From: Mycobacteriales bacterium
GTDB taxonomy: Bacteria; Actinomycetota; Actinomycetes; JAFAQI01
DNA length: 34,513 nucleotides
Direction: 5' to 3'
Assembly (NCBI GenBank): GCA_035550055.1
Contig: DASZRO010000114.1
Span: 1-34,513 of the forward strand
The notes under the pieces were generated by a model, which did not search any database, had not been told where the DNA came from, and saw only the letters and a list, made by a program, of their open reading frames with translations. Position 1 is the stretch's first letter, and each line of letters opens with the position of its first letter. Positions 17,127 to 26,339 of the stretch are shown one piece after another. The position numbers and the translations under genes were made by a program.

Positions 17127-17333
17127 TTACTCGTCGTCCCCGAGCTCGCGAATGCGGTCCGCCGGAATCGTCTCGGTGAGCACGCGAGAGCCCGTCGAGT
17201 ACCGAACCGTGGCGATCCAACCTTTGCGCGGGTCCTCGCGCCACAGGCCCATCGTGCCCGTGAACCACTGGCCGTCGCGCTCGACCTCGACCCGCTTCAC
17301 TGCGTCGATCCCATCGATCAAAGGTACGGCCAC
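17127..17333 (-). CDS. Small hypothetical protein
   Basis: About 68 aa from the GTG at 17333. It contains VERDGQWFTGTMGLWRED, then GWIATVRYST and IPADRIREL, a pattern seen in small actinobacterial beta-rich proteins of unknown function. No signal peptide or membrane helix. I chose this start because upstream in-frame codons would overlap the lipoprotein gene; a TTG and another GTG a few codons later are alternatives. It lies 40 bases after the lipoprotein gene on the same strand and converges with helR. Possibly cotranscribed with the lipoprotein. Confidence 0.6.
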   Translation of the reverse strand: MAVPLIDGIDAVKRVEVERDGQWFTGTMGLWREDPRKGWIATVRYSTGSRVLTETIPADRIRELGDDE

Positions 17334-17373
17334 GAAGCGATCTTCGCCACGGACGTTGTCTTCATGACGCCGA

Positions 17374-17928
17374 TCAGTCGCCGCTTTCGTTGATGCCGCA
17401 CTTGTCCGCGAGGTAGCTGGCAATCGCCGCGTCGGCCTTGGTGAAGGCGGGTGTGTCGATCGAGGCGAAGGCGCTCGGGTCGACCTTGTGGTAGTCGTAC
17501 CCGGCGTTCTTCAGCAGCGTGAACACCTTCTTGGCCCCGGCCACCACCGTCTGGACGTCGGGCTTGATCGACGCCGGCGCTGTGGCCGCGAACTCGTCGA
17601 GCTCGCTCACCGCCTTCGCGGCGTAGGCGGCGAGCTGCTTCGGGTCGTCGGAGGTGAAGGCTTTCGAGTCGTTCTCCTCCTGCGCCTGGGCGGTCCTGGC
17701 GAAGGTGCAGAAGGAGCTGGCGTCGGTCCCAGCGGACGTTGTGGAGGCGCCACCGGACGACGTCGTCGGCGTGGATGCGGCGGCGGTGGTGCCGAGGGCC
17801 GCCGGCGTGGTCCCTGCCGCCGCCCCGCCGGAGCTGCTGGCGCCGCAGCCGGCCAGGCAGCAGCCGGCAGCGATCAGCGCGGCCCCTACGCGCAGACCGT
17901 GCCAGTGCTGCGTCCCGTCACCGTTCAC
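17374..17928 (-). CDS. Putative lipoprotein
   Basis: 184 aa. A hydrophobic segment (14-27) ends in the lipobox LAGC with Cys28, so the mature protein is probably lipid-anchored on the outer face of the membrane. A low-complexity linker rich in Ser, Thr, Ala and Gly runs to about residue 68, followed by a helical domain of about 115 residues with two cysteines (in SFCTFA and ADKCGI) that could form a disulfide. I do not recognise a specific family. The GTG at 17928 is supported by GAGGGAG about nine bases upstream. It is divergent from the DUF6351 gene and is followed by a small protein gene. Confidence 0.8.
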   Translation of the reverse strand: MNGDGTQHWHGLRVGAALIAAGCCLAGCGASSSGGAAAGTTPAALGTTAAASTPTTSSGGASTTSAGTDASSFCTFARTAQAQEENDSKAFTSDDPKQLAAYAAKAVSELDEFAATAPASIKPDVQTVVAGAKKVFTLLKNAGYDYHKVDPSAFASIDTPAFTKADAAIASYLADKCGINESGD

Positions 17929-18035
17929 CGGTCGGCTCCCTCGTCGTACGTGCTGCGGTCGACCCGGCGACGCGGGTTGATCATGACCTTAGCGGGGCGA
18001 GAGGGAATGCCCGACCCGTCGCCGAAGTAGGCGCC

Positions 18036-20324
18036 GTGGCTGTTCATCGGCTGAGAACCGTCCTGTTGCTGCCGGCACTGCTCGCTGCGGGGTCCGCCGC
18101 CTTGCCGGGCGGGTCACCGCAGCACAGTGACGCGCCTTCTCCGGTCGTCATCAGTGTGCTGTCCGGTCGCGCCGATCTGGTGAGCGGCGGGCGCGCGCTC
18201 GTTGCGGTCTCGCCCGCTGCCGACGCGGGACGGTTGACCATCACCGTCGACGGGCGCGACGTGACGCGCAGGTTCGCCGTCCGCCAGGACGGGGCGCTCG
18301 ACGGCAGCTACGCCGGGCTGCTTCGCGGCCTGCGGGTCGGCCGCCACGTCGTGCGAGCGACGTTGCCGGACGGGACCGGCGCCGAGCTCACCGTCACGAA
18401 CCACCCGAACGGCGGGCCGCTGTTCGCCGGGCCGCAACCGCAGCCGTGGACGTGTCAGAAGGGCGCGCGCGACAAGAAGTGCGACGAGCCGGCGACCGTC
18501 CGCTACAAGTACGTCTCCACCGACCCGGCGCAGCCCGGCTTCGAGCCCTACGACCCGGCCCACCCGCCGACGGACGTCGCGACCACGACCACCGACCAGG
18601 GTGTGACGGTGCCGTTCGTGATCCGGATCCAGACCGGCTACATGGACCGCGACCAGTACGAGATCGCGTCGCTGTACCAACCGGGCAAACCGTGGACGCC
18701 CTTCGCCCCGCAGCCCGTGTGGGACCACAAGCTGCTGATCATGCACGGCGCCAGCTGTGCGGCGCAGTACAAGCCGACGACCGCGCCGGACGTCACCGGC
18801 AGCTCCAACCCCACCAGCGCCGTCGGCAAGCTCGCGCTCGGCAAGGGCTACATGACCATGTCGACGGCGCTGGACAACTCCGGGCACGACTGCAACGTCG
18901 CGATCCAGGCGGAGTCGCTGGTGATGGCCAAGCAGTACATCGCGACGCACTACGGCTTGATCCGTTACACGATCGGCACCGGCTGCTCAGGCGGCTCGCT
19001 CGCCGTGCAGTGGGTCGCCAACGCCTACCCCGGCGTCTACCAAGGGATCCTGCCCACTTGCTCGTTCCCGGACTCGATGACGTCGGCGACCCAGGTTGCC
19101 GATTACGCGTTGCTCGAGCGCTACTGGCTCAGCCTCGCCGACAACAGCGTGACCCGCGGCGTCGTCTGGTCACCCACGCAGTTCGGCGCGGTCGAGGGCA
19201 ACTTGCTGCCCGTGGACGCCCTCCTCAGCGTCGGCTGCCTGTCACCGGCTGCGCCGTACACCCCGGCGAAGTGCCCGACCGGCTACCTGTCGGGTGCGGT
19301 GCCGTACTTCCCGTGCGCGGGTACGACGGACAAGACCCGCTACAACGCGACGACCAACCCGGGCGGTGTCCGCTGTTCGATCTTCCAGCTGGACAAGAAC
19401 CTGCTCGGGCTGCGCCCTCGCCGGGAGTGGAGCGCGGCGGAGAAGAAGGTCGGGCGGGGCTTCGCCAACATGCCGCTGGACAACGTCGGGGTGCAGTACG
19501 GCCTCGGCGCATTGCAGAAGGGCGAGATCACTGCGGCGCAGTTCGCCGATCTCAACGCCCACATCGGCGGGGTGAACATCGATCTCGGCTGGGTCCCGAC
19601 CAGGTTGCGCGCAACTCGCACCTCGCTCGCCAACGCCTACCGCAGCGGCCTGATCAACGAGGCGAACAACCTCGGCCAGACCGCGATCATCGACTGCCGC
19701 GGCCCTGATCCGGGCGTCGCACACGACGCCTATCGCGCCTTCGCGATCCGTGCCCGGCTCGATCGGGAGAACGGCACGCACGGCAACCAGCTGATCTGGG
19801 AGGGTGCGGAGCCGGTCTTCGGCGACGCCGCCTGCGAGCGCAACGCGTTCCTTGCGATGGACCGCTGGCTGACCGCGGTGGCGGCTGACGAAAGTGACCG
19901 ATCGCTGGCCACGAAGGTCATCGCCGACAAGCCGACAGATCTGAGCGACGAGTGCTGGGACGGCGCCGGGACGTTGCTGTGGCACTCGCTGTGCGGCCCG
20001 GACGTCGTGCCGGTGTACGGAACGGCGCGCATGGTCGCCGGTGACTCGATCAGCACCGACAACAACAAGTGTCAGCTCGAGCCGCTCGACCGGTCGTCGT
20101 ACACGACAACCGTTGCCGGTGTGACCACGCCGGTCAGCTTCACCGCATCCGAATGGGCCGAGCTCGAGCACGCTTTCCCGACGGGGGTGTGCGACTTCGC
20201 AAAACCCGGAGTGGAGCAGCAGCCCACGATCCCGTGGCAGACCTACCAACAGGCCGACGGGCGAGTGATCTACGGCGGCCGCCCGCTCGGGCCGGCGCCG
20301 GTGTCCCACCCGATCGGGTCGTGA
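18036..20324 (+). CDS. Secreted DUF6351-family protein (putative hydrolase)
   Basis: 762 aa exported protein. A signal peptide is visible (residues 5-22, LRTVLLLPALLAAGSAAL). A beta-rich N-terminal domain follows with DLVSGGRALV, TITVDGRDVTRRF and NHPNGGPLFAGPQPQPWTC, features I associate with DUF6351. The large second domain has IGTGCSGGSLAVQWVANAYP, where Ser in GCSGGS looks like an alpha/beta-hydrolase nucleophile, and HGNQLIWEG near the C-terminus. Several cysteine pairs suggest disulfides outside the cell. No reaction is established for the family as far as I know. The GTG at 18036 is the start that puts the signal peptide first; the longer frame reads into the divergent lipoprotein gene. 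Its stop overlaps the next gene's GTG, so it is coupled to an S15 hydrolase. Confidence 0.85.
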   Translation: MAVHRLRTVLLLPALLAAGSAALPGGSPQHSDAPSPVVISVLSGRADLVSGGRALVAVSPAADAGRLTITVDGRDVTRRFAVRQDGALDGSYAGLLRGLRVGRHVVRATLPDGTGAELTVTNHPNGGPLFAGPQPQPWTCQKGARDKKCDEPATVRYKYVSTDPAQPGFEPYDPAHPPTDVATTTTDQGVTVPFVIRIQTGYMDRDQYEIASLYQPGKPWTPFAPQPVWDHKLLIMHGASCAAQYKPTTAPDVTGSSNPTSAVGKLALGKGYMTMSTALDNSGHDCNVAIQAESLVMAKQYIATHYGLIRYTIGTGCSGGSLAVQWVANAYPGVYQGILPTCSFPDSMTSATQVADYALLERYWLSLADNSVTRGVVWSPTQFGAVEGNLLPVDALLSVGCLSPAAPYTPAKCPTGYLSGAVPYFPCAGTTDKTRYNATTNPGGVRCSIFQLDKNLLGLRPRREWSAAEKKVGRGFANMPLDNVGVQYGLGALQKGEITAAQFADLNAHIGGVNIDLGWVPTRLRATRTSLANAYRSGLINEANNLGQTAIIDCRGPDPGVAHDAYRAFAIRARLDRENGTHGNQLIWEGAEPVFGDAACERNAFLAMDRWLTAVAADESDRSLATKVIADKPTDLSDECWDGAGTLLWHSLCGPDVVPVYGTARMVAGDSISTDNNKCQLEPLDRSSYTTTVAGVTTPVSFTASEWAELEHAFPTGVCDFAKPGVEQQPTIPWQTYQQADGRVIYGGRPLGPAPVSHPIGS

Positions 20325-22225
20325 AAGCGATGCGCCTGTCGGGACGGCGGTTGTCCGTGTCGGTGGTGACCGTGGCGTTGGCCGCGTCCTCGGCGGCGAC
20401 CGCCAGCGCTGCCGGCGGGCAGACCAGCGCAGCCCCGCCGACCGCCTCAGCGCTCGGCGTGTTCGCCGGCCACACGATGGACGGCAGCCCGATGCCGTGC
20501 ACCACTCGCTCCGACGGGATACGCGTGTGCGTCGGCAACGAGAGCGGGGTGGGCAAGCCGGACTACCGGCTCGCCAGCTTCGACGGCACGCCGCTGGCGA
20601 CCTACGTGACGTTGCCGGCGGCGGCTGCCCCCGCGCACGGGTATCCGCTCGTCGTCGAGAGCCACGGCTGGGGCGACCCGCCGACCGGACCGGGCGACCA
20701 CCAGTACGGCGGGCCGTCGCCGTTGCAGTGGGCGCGGCAGGGCTACGCGGTCCTGCAGATGGCCGCGCGCGGCTGGGGCAACTCCTGCGGCAAGCTGGCG
20801 TCGCGACTCGTCGACCCGGCGGCCTGCGCCAACGGCTTCATCCACATGGACGACTACCGCTACGAGGCCCGCGACGTCGAGCACGCGGTCGGTCTGCTGG
20901 TCGACGAGGGCTTCGCCGACCCCGACCGCATCGGCGTGATGGGGGAGTCCTACGGCGCCGGGGTGTCTCTCGAGCTCGCCACGCTGAACAACCGCGTGAT
21001 GCTGCCCGACGGGAAGCTCGTGCCGTGGCGCAGCCCGGACGGCACACCGCTGCACATCGCGGCGGCGGCACCGTTCGCCACGTGGAGCGACCTGGTCTAC
21101 GCGTTGGCGCCGAACGGCCGGACGTTCGACGACTCGGTGACGTCTCCCACCGCTGATCTGTCACCGATCGGCGTCATGAAGACCTCGATCATGTCCGGCC
21201 TGTTCCTCGTCGGGACCGAGAGCGGCTATATCGCCGCCCCGGGTGTCGACCCCCAGGCGAACATCACCGCCTGGTACGTCGCGATCCTCGCTGGCGAGCC
21301 GTACACGCTCCCGATCGACCACGCGTTGCTGCGCCAGGCCTCCGAGTACCACTCGCCGTACTACCTGCTCGGCGGTGACTACCGGATGCGCCGCGAGGCT
21401 CCCGCGCCGTTGCTGATCTCCAACGGGTTCACCGACGACGTGTTCCCCGCCGACGAGGCGCTGCGCTACTACAACCTGGAACGCCGGCTCTACCCGCATG
21501 ACCCGATCTCGCTGTTCTTCGGCGACGTCGGGCACCAACGCGCCGACAACAAGCCGGCTGACGACGCGCAGCTCCAGCCGCGGGTCGAGGCCTTCTTCAA
21601 CCACTACGTGAAGGGCAGCGCGCCCGCGCCCGCGCTCGGGGTCACCGCGATGACCCAGAGCTGCCCGGTGAGCACCAAGTCGGCCGGACCGTTCCATGCC
21701 GCCACCTGGGCGGCGCTGCATCCCACCGCGGTGACGTACCGGTCGGCGAGTGTCCGCACTCTGCTGTCGGTGAGCGGCAGCCCGCTCGTCGGGAAGACCT
21801 TCGACCCGGTCTTCGGCGGTCTGGCGTGCACCACAGCGCCATCGACCGGGCAGGGTCCCGGCGTCGCGAGCTATTCGCTGCCGGTCGCCCGCGGCAACGG
21901 CTACACCTTGCTCGGGGCGCCCACCGTCACGGCCGACCTCACCGTCACGGGGACGACGTCGTCGGCCTATCTCGCCGAGCGGCTTCTCGACGTGAACCCG
22001 GCGACCAAGACCGAGACCCTCGTCGCACGCGGCCTCTACCGCATCGACCCCAAGCATCCCGACGGTCGGCAGACCTTCCAGCTCCACCCGGCCGGCTGGC
22101 ACTTTGCGGCCGGGCACGTCGCGAAGCTCGAGCTGCTCGGCGAGGACGCGCCGTACAGCAGGCCGGCCAACGGGGTGTACTCCGTCTCGGTGTCGAACCT
22201 CGAGCTGACGCTCCCGACGCACTGA
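20321..22225 (+). CDS. Secreted S15/CocE-like acyl esterase or peptidase
   Basis: 634 aa with a signal peptide (positively charged MKAMRLSGRR then a hydrophobic run to ATASA at about 30). The alpha/beta-hydrolase domain shows VMGESYGAGVSLE with nucleophile Ser210, GFTDDVFP with Asp372 or Asp373, and GDVGHQRAD with His405. The C-terminal part (about 470-634) is a beta-sandwich like the X-Pro C-terminal domain and ends in VSVSNLELTLP. The GTG at 20321 overlaps the stop of the DUF6351 gene by four bases (GTGA); an ATG at 20330 is an alternative. The two exported hydrolases are therefore made together and probably act on the same external substrate. What that is cannot be read from sequence. Confidence 0.88.
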   Translation: MKAMRLSGRRLSVSVVTVALAASSAATASAAGGQTSAAPPTASALGVFAGHTMDGSPMPCTTRSDGIRVCVGNESGVGKPDYRLASFDGTPLATYVTLPAAAAPAHGYPLVVESHGWGDPPTGPGDHQYGGPSPLQWARQGYAVLQMAARGWGNSCGKLASRLVDPAACANGFIHMDDYRYEARDVEHAVGLLVDEGFADPDRIGVMGESYGAGVSLELATLNNRVMLPDGKLVPWRSPDGTPLHIAAAAPFATWSDLVYALAPNGRTFDDSVTSPTADLSPIGVMKTSIMSGLFLVGTESGYIAAPGVDPQANITAWYVAILAGEPYTLPIDHALLRQASEYHSPYYLLGGDYRMRREAPAPLLISNGFTDDVFPADEALRYYNLERRLYPHDPISLFFGDVGHQRADNKPADDAQLQPRVEAFFNHYVKGSAPAPALGVTAMTQSCPVSTKSAGPFHAATWAALHPTAVTYRSASVRTLLSVSGSPLVGKTFDPVFGGLACTTAPSTGQGPGVASYSLPVARGNGYTLLGAPTVTADLTVTGTTSSAYLAERLLDVNPATKTETLVARGLYRIDPKHPDGRQTFQLHPAGWHFAAGHVAKLELLGEDAPYSRPANGVYSVSVSNLELTLPTH

Positions 22226-22243
22226 CGACGATGCCGGCGTCCG

Positions 22244-23263
22244 TCAGAAGACGGGAATGATGTCCTCGGGGCTGATCTCGCTGACGTCGACGCCGTCGAT
22301 GTCGAGCTCGGGAATGGCGGGGAACTCGATGCCCCACCGCCCGACAATGGCGCGGACCTTCGCCATGGCGACTCGCCAGTTCTCCGCCTGCTGCTCGTAG
22401 TTGAGGATGCCGAGGCCGGCGTCGCGAGCGATGTCGATGAGGATCCGGTGGTTGTCGAGGAAGTACGGCGGCAGATCCCAGAACTGCGTCGGCGGCTCCC
22501 ACAGGATCATCGACAGGAAGACGAAGCCGGCTCGCAGCTGCCGGGTGATCTGCGAGCGGTCGACCTCCGACAGGCCCGGGTACTCCTTCTCCAGGATCGT
22601 CATGCAGATCTGCAGATGCCGGGACTCGTCGCGCCCGATGCGGTGGAACACCTCCTGCAACAGCGGGTGTTGCGCTCCGGTGGCCATCATGCGGAACAAC
22701 GTGGAGGAGGCGACCTCGCCCATCATGAACGAGGTGAACAGCACCGCCATCGGATGTTTGCCGAGGCTCGCCGAGTAGCCCGACCAGTACCTGCCGCCGT
22801 TGTAGTAGAGCCAGCTGATGTTGTTGTGCGCCGCTCGCTCCAGATCCGTTGCCGGCGTCCAGTCGACCGGGCCGCCCGGCCACAGCCTCCCGATCGCCCG
22901 CTGGCAGCACTCCTCGTGGTTCATCTCGTCGCGGGTGATCGAGAAGAAGCACTTGCGGACCGGGTCCTCCTCGTGCACTTCGAAAGCGTGGATCGTCGCG
23001 CGGGCGAAGACGGCGGGACCGCTCGCGTCGAAGTTGGCGAGCAGCGCCCACCAGTACATGAACGCGAGACGTTGCTCGGCGGTGTAGGCCTCCGGGTCGA
23101 GGGAGTCCCACGGCAGGTCCGACGGGTTCCACAGCGCGACCTTGGACTTCTCGTAGATCGCGGCGAGCTTGTCGGTGTCGACCCGCCATTCCATCGGGTA
23201 GATGTTCGGCTGCGGGATGGGCGGCGCAGGCCAGAACCCGCCGTCGGGAACGTGGACGCTCAT
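22244..23263 (-). CDS. Ferritin-like di-iron protein
   Basis: 339 aa, all helical, with two DExxH motifs of a four-helix-bundle di-iron site: Asp112-Glu113-Met-Asn-His116 and Asp212-Glu213-Ser-Arg-His216. Glu183 (MMGEVASS) is the ligand from the third helix, 30 residues before the second motif as in R2-like and ferritin-like oxygenases. The first-helix ligand may be Asp79 or a nearby glutamate. This supports an iron-dependent oxygenase, desaturase or N-oxygenase rather than a storage ferritin, but I cannot assign a substrate. I use the ATG at 23263 with GAGGTG six bases upstream; a GTG at 23272 is possible. It follows the ABC permease gene by 57 bases on the same strand. Confidence 0.82.
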   Translation of the reverse strand: MSVHVPDGGFWPAPPIPQPNIYPMEWRVDTDKLAAIYEKSKVALWNPSDLPWDSLDPEAYTAEQRLAFMYWWALLANFDASGPAVFARATIHAFEVHEEDPVRKCFFSITRDEMNHEECCQRAIGRLWPGGPVDWTPATDLERAAHNNISWLYYNGGRYWSGYSASLGKHPMAVLFTSFMMGEVASSTLFRMMATGAQHPLLQEVFHRIGRDESRHLQICMTILEKEYPGLSEVDRSQITRQLRAGFVFLSMILWEPPTQFWDLPPYFLDNHRILIDIARDAGLGILNYEQQAENWRVAMAKVRAIVGRWGIEFPAIPELDIDGVDVSEISPEDIIPVF

Positions 23264-23320
23264 GCCGGTCACCTCACCTGCTACGAGCGTACGACTCAGG
23301 AGCCGAACCGGCGCCGAAGT

Positions 23321-24205
23321 TCAGGAGGTGACGTCGGCGTCGCTGAACCTCGCCCACGCCAGGCCGCCGGCGATCGCGACGTAGACCAGCTGGAGCAGCA
23401 GGTAGCGGGCGAGCTGGCCGAAGTCCGGCCCGACCCTGATCAGCGTCCCGAACGACTGCCAGTAGTTGCTGATCAGTCCCGGGTGGATCGCGTGCAGCTC
23501 GGGGATCTGGTCGAGCACGATCGAGAGCACCGCAAACCCGAGCGTCGCCGCCATCGCCGCGATCGGCACTTCCGTCAGCACCGAGATCAGCAGTCCGACC
23601 GCGATCAGCCCGAACAGCGACAGCCACACGTAGATCGCGACGGCCAGGATGCGCAGCAGGCCTTCGCCCACCGACACCGTCTGTCCGCCGAGCAGCGTGA
23701 ACGAGCCGGTCCCGAACAACGCGATGCCGGTGACGGCCGCGACTCCGGCGATGGTGCCGACCGCGGCGAGCGCGTAGGTCACGATCCCGAACGCCTTGAC
23801 GAACAGCAGCCTGCTGCGGCGTACCGGGACGAGCAGCAGGTAGCGCAGCGTGCCGGTCTGCGCCTCACCGGCCACGCCGTCTGCCGCGACGATGCCGACG
23901 ACGACCGGCAGGAACAGGTTCAAGGTGATGAACAGCGCGGTCAGCACCAGGAACAGCCCGCTGTCGGTGATCCGGTTGAGGAACTGCGGCCCGCCGCCGT
24001 CGTTGCCGCCGGGTGGGGACAGCTTGACCGCGGTCCCGATGGCCAGCGGGATCAACCCGAGTGCGGCGAGCAGGATCAAGTTGCGGCGGCGACCGAACGC
24101 GAGCCGCAGCTCCGAGCGGAGCTGGCGGCCGAGTGCGCCGCGATGTGGTTTCGGGCCGGGGATCCGGGCGCTGCCGGTGGCGATAGTGGCCTCAGCGGAC
24201 GACAT
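23321..24205 (-). CDS. ABC-2 type transporter permease
   Basis: 294 aa integral membrane protein with about six hydrophobic helices, an N-terminal polar tail and ending in FSDADVTS. The segment AGEAQTGTLRYLLLVPVRRSRLLFVKAFG is the conserved cytoplasmic coupling region of ABC-2 permeases (EGTLRxLLxxPVxR). The start at 24205 overlaps the end of the ATPase gene by 14 bases and has GAGAGGG just upstream. It forms the membrane part of the exporter with the preceding ATPase. The substrate could be an antibiotic, peptide or lipid; nothing in the sequence decides. Confidence 0.92.
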   Translation of the reverse strand: MSSAEATIATGSARIPGPKPHRGALGRQLRSELRLAFGRRRNLILLAALGLIPLAIGTAVKLSPPGGNDGGGPQFLNRITDSGLFLVLTALFITLNLFLPVVVGIVAADGVAGEAQTGTLRYLLLVPVRRSRLLFVKAFGIVTYALAAVGTIAGVAAVTGIALFGTGSFTLLGGQTVSVGEGLLRILAVAIYVWLSLFGLIAVGLLISVLTEVPIAAMAATLGFAVLSIVLDQIPELHAIHPGLISNYWQSFGTLIRVGPDFGQLARYLLLQLVYVAIAGGLAWARFSDADVTS

Positions 24206-25175
24206 CGAATCCCTCTCCGGTGAGCTGGACGAACAGATCCTCGAGGGCGGGTTTGGTGACGACGAGGCCGCGGACCGGTACGCCGGCCCGCACCAGCGCC
24301 GCGGTGACGTCCTCGGGTGCGACGTCGCCGAGCGGCGCACGGACCTCGTCGGATCCGGCGACCACGCCGTCGCGAAGCCCGACGTCGCGCAGGGCAGCGA
24401 GGGCGGCCGCGGTGGCCGGTGTCGTGACGGTGACCAGCGTGCTGTCCGCACCGCGGAAGTCCTCGAGGGTGCCCTGGCAGACCAGCTTGCCGGCGCTCAT
24501 GATCCCGACGTGGCTGCAGACCTGCTCGACCTCGGCAAGCAGATGACTCGAGATCAGCACGGTCATGCCGTCGGCGGACAGCTCGCGAACCAGATGGCGT
24601 ACCTCGCGCGTGCCCTGCGGGTCCAAACCGTTGGTGGGCTCGTCCAGCACGAGCAGGTCGCGCGGCTGGAGCAGCGCGGCGGCGATCCCGAGACGCTGCT
24701 TCATGCCGAGGGAGTACTGCCGGAACCGCTTCCCGGCCGCGGCGGTCAGGCCGACGCGGGCGAGCGCGGCCGCGATGCGGTCGCCGTGAGTGCTCGGGTC
24801 AGCGGTGACATCCATCCGGTCGAGCCGGGCGAGGTTCGCCTGCCCGCTCAGATACGGATGGAACGCCGGGCCCTCCACGAGCGCGCCGACCCGCGCCATC
24901 GTGACCGGAAGCTGCTCGGGCATCGGCCGGCCGAGCAGGGTGACGCTGCCCTCGGTGGGCCGGATCAGACCGAGCAGCATACGGATCGTCGTGGTCTTCC
25001 CCGAGCCGTTCGGGCCGAGGAACCCGAAGACCGCGCCCTGCGGCACCGCGAGGTCGATGTGGTCGACGGCGACCTGTCCGCTTCGAAACCGCTTGGTCAG
25101 GCCGCCCGTCGAGATGACCAGCGGTGCGCTCTCGGCGGCTGCTGCCGGCGTCTGCTCCTCGGCGATCGCCGTCAC
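24192..25175 (-). CDS. ABC transporter ATP-binding protein
   Basis: 327 aa ATPase of the DrrA/CcmA-like group. Walker A is GPNGSGKT (54-61). The signature motif reads YSLGMKQRLGIA instead of LSGGQ, normal for ABC-2 drug-type exporters. Walker B is LLVLDEPTNGLDP, followed by the H-loop in LISSHLL. A C-terminal regulatory domain of about 90 residues with a LEDLFVQLTGEG end completes the family pattern. GTG at 25175 overlaps the upstream stop (GTGA at 25172-25175), so its translation is tied to the LolA-like gene. It powers the permease encoded next. Confidence 0.95.
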   Translation of the reverse strand: MTAIAEEQTPAAAAESAPLVISTGGLTKRFRSGQVAVDHIDLAVPQGAVFGFLGPNGSGKTTTIRMLLGLIRPTEGSVTLLGRPMPEQLPVTMARVGALVEGPAFHPYLSGQANLARLDRMDVTADPSTHGDRIAAALARVGLTAAAGKRFRQYSLGMKQRLGIAAALLQPRDLLVLDEPTNGLDPQGTREVRHLVRELSADGMTVLISSHLLAEVEQVCSHVGIMSAGKLVCQGTLEDFRGADSTLVTVTTPATAAALAALRDVGLRDGVVAGSDEVRAPLGDVAPEDVTAALVRAGVPVRGLVVTKPALEDLFVQLTGEGFDVVR

Positions 25176-26329
25176 TGCGCTGCCTTGCTTGCGGCGAGCT
25201 GCTCGAGATAGCGCGGTGTCACCGCGCCGAGCAGGATCCGGTTGTCGTCGGTCACCAGGATCGTGACCAACGAGGTCGAGATCACATGGCCGCCGGCGAC
25301 GCGGTCGCCGAGCTGGTCGAGGGACTGCGCGAGTCCCGGTTCCTGCGGCGGCGCGCCAGGGGCAGCGGCAGACGGTGGTGCGACGTGCTCGACGAGGACC
25401 GAGGTCCAGTTGTGCCCGACGACGGAGGCGCCGCCGGCTTCGGTACCTGAGTCGCCGCCTTCAGCCGAGCCTGCGAAGGAGTGGCTGAACGGCAGCGGCT
25501 CGGTTGTCGCGGTCGGCGGTGTCGTGAAGTCGAAGGTCGAGGCGCTCGGCGCCGACATCGAGATGCTCGTGAACCCGACTTCGAACGCCGGGTCGGACGC
25601 GTCGTCGCGCGACCAGATCTGCACCCGCAGCGGCAGCGAGGTGGCCGAGTCGAGCGCGATCCGCACCGAGCCGACCAGGGTGTTGGCGTCGCGCGGCGTG
25701 AGGTCGACCTGGTAGGCCGGGCGGCCTGCGACCTCCGCCGTACGGTCCACCGTCACCGCGGTGGACGGGTCGATCTCCGCGAGTGCGCGCTCGGCGGCCT
25801 TGGCCGGGTCCATCGCCGTCGTCACGTCTGGCTCGGGTGCCTTGGCCGCGGAGTGGTCCGCCGCCCGGCCCTCGAGGGTGTTGTGGGTCACGGAGTTGCT
25901 GTCGCTGGAGTAGGTCCAGATGTCGTCGCCGTTGTGGACGACATCCATCTCGGACAGGTCGGACAGGAAGATCGCGAGTCGCTGCTTGTCCGGACCGCCG
26001 TAGGCGACCTGGGCGGTGTGCGAGCCGCTGAGCAGCGTCACGATCTCGGTCAGCCCGTCGTGCCCCGCCGGGGTCATGTCTCCGGCGAGCTGGCTGTCCC
26101 CGATGTCGGGCAACCCCAGCCGCGCGGTCTCGACCACCGTCCCGCTGAAGTGCGGCAACGGGGCCCTCTCCATGGCCGCGAGCAGCTGCGCCGCGGTGCG
26201 GGCCGGCAGGTGAGGGTGGGTGACGCCCGACGCTGCCTGCGGGACGAGGACGACACCGGCCGTGACGACGGCCGCACCGAGTGGGACGAGGTAGCGCGCC
26301 CGGTGACGCGCGGCGGGAGAAAGTGCCAT
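25172..26329 (-). CDS. LolA/RseB-like exported protein
   Basis: 385 aa. After a basic start (MALSPAARHRARY) comes a hydrophobic helix (about 14-32) that is a signal peptide or membrane anchor. The exported part has the half-barrel pattern of LolA/RseB proteins: HFSGTVVET near the start, NGDDIWTYSSDSNSVT, AEVAGRPAYQVDLTP and LPLRVQIWSRDD. A Ser/Ala-rich linker and a second region ending DDNRILLGAVTPRYLEQL follow. Proteins of this kind next to ABC-2 exporters are common in actinomycetes and may sense or bind a lipid at the membrane surface. The ATG at 26329 puts the hydrophobic segment near the N-terminus. It is the first gene of the ABC operon and is divergent from the two-component system, whose candidate sites lie just upstream. 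Confidence 0.83.
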   Translation of the reverse strand: MALSPAARHRARYLVPLGAAVVTAGVVLVPQAASGVTHPHLPARTAAQLLAAMERAPLPHFSGTVVETARLGLPDIGDSQLAGDMTPAGHDGLTEIVTLLSGSHTAQVAYGGPDKQRLAIFLSDLSEMDVVHNGDDIWTYSSDSNSVTHNTLEGRAADHSAAKAPEPDVTTAMDPAKAAERALAEIDPSTAVTVDRTAEVAGRPAYQVDLTPRDANTLVGSVRIALDSATSLPLRVQIWSRDDASDPAFEVGFTSISMSAPSASTFDFTTPPTATTEPLPFSHSFAGSAEGGDSGTEAGGASVVGHNWTSVLVEHVAPPSAAAPGAPPQEPGLAQSLDQLGDRVAGGHVISTSLVTILVTDDNRILLGAVTPRYLEQLAASKAAQ

Positions 26330-26339
26330 GGCGAAGAGG

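Noticed and set aside
22448-24223. 591-aa plus-strand open frame across the ferritin-like and permease genes
   Set aside because: It crosses two well-supported minus-strand genes and is dominated by R, D, Q and E with no domain.
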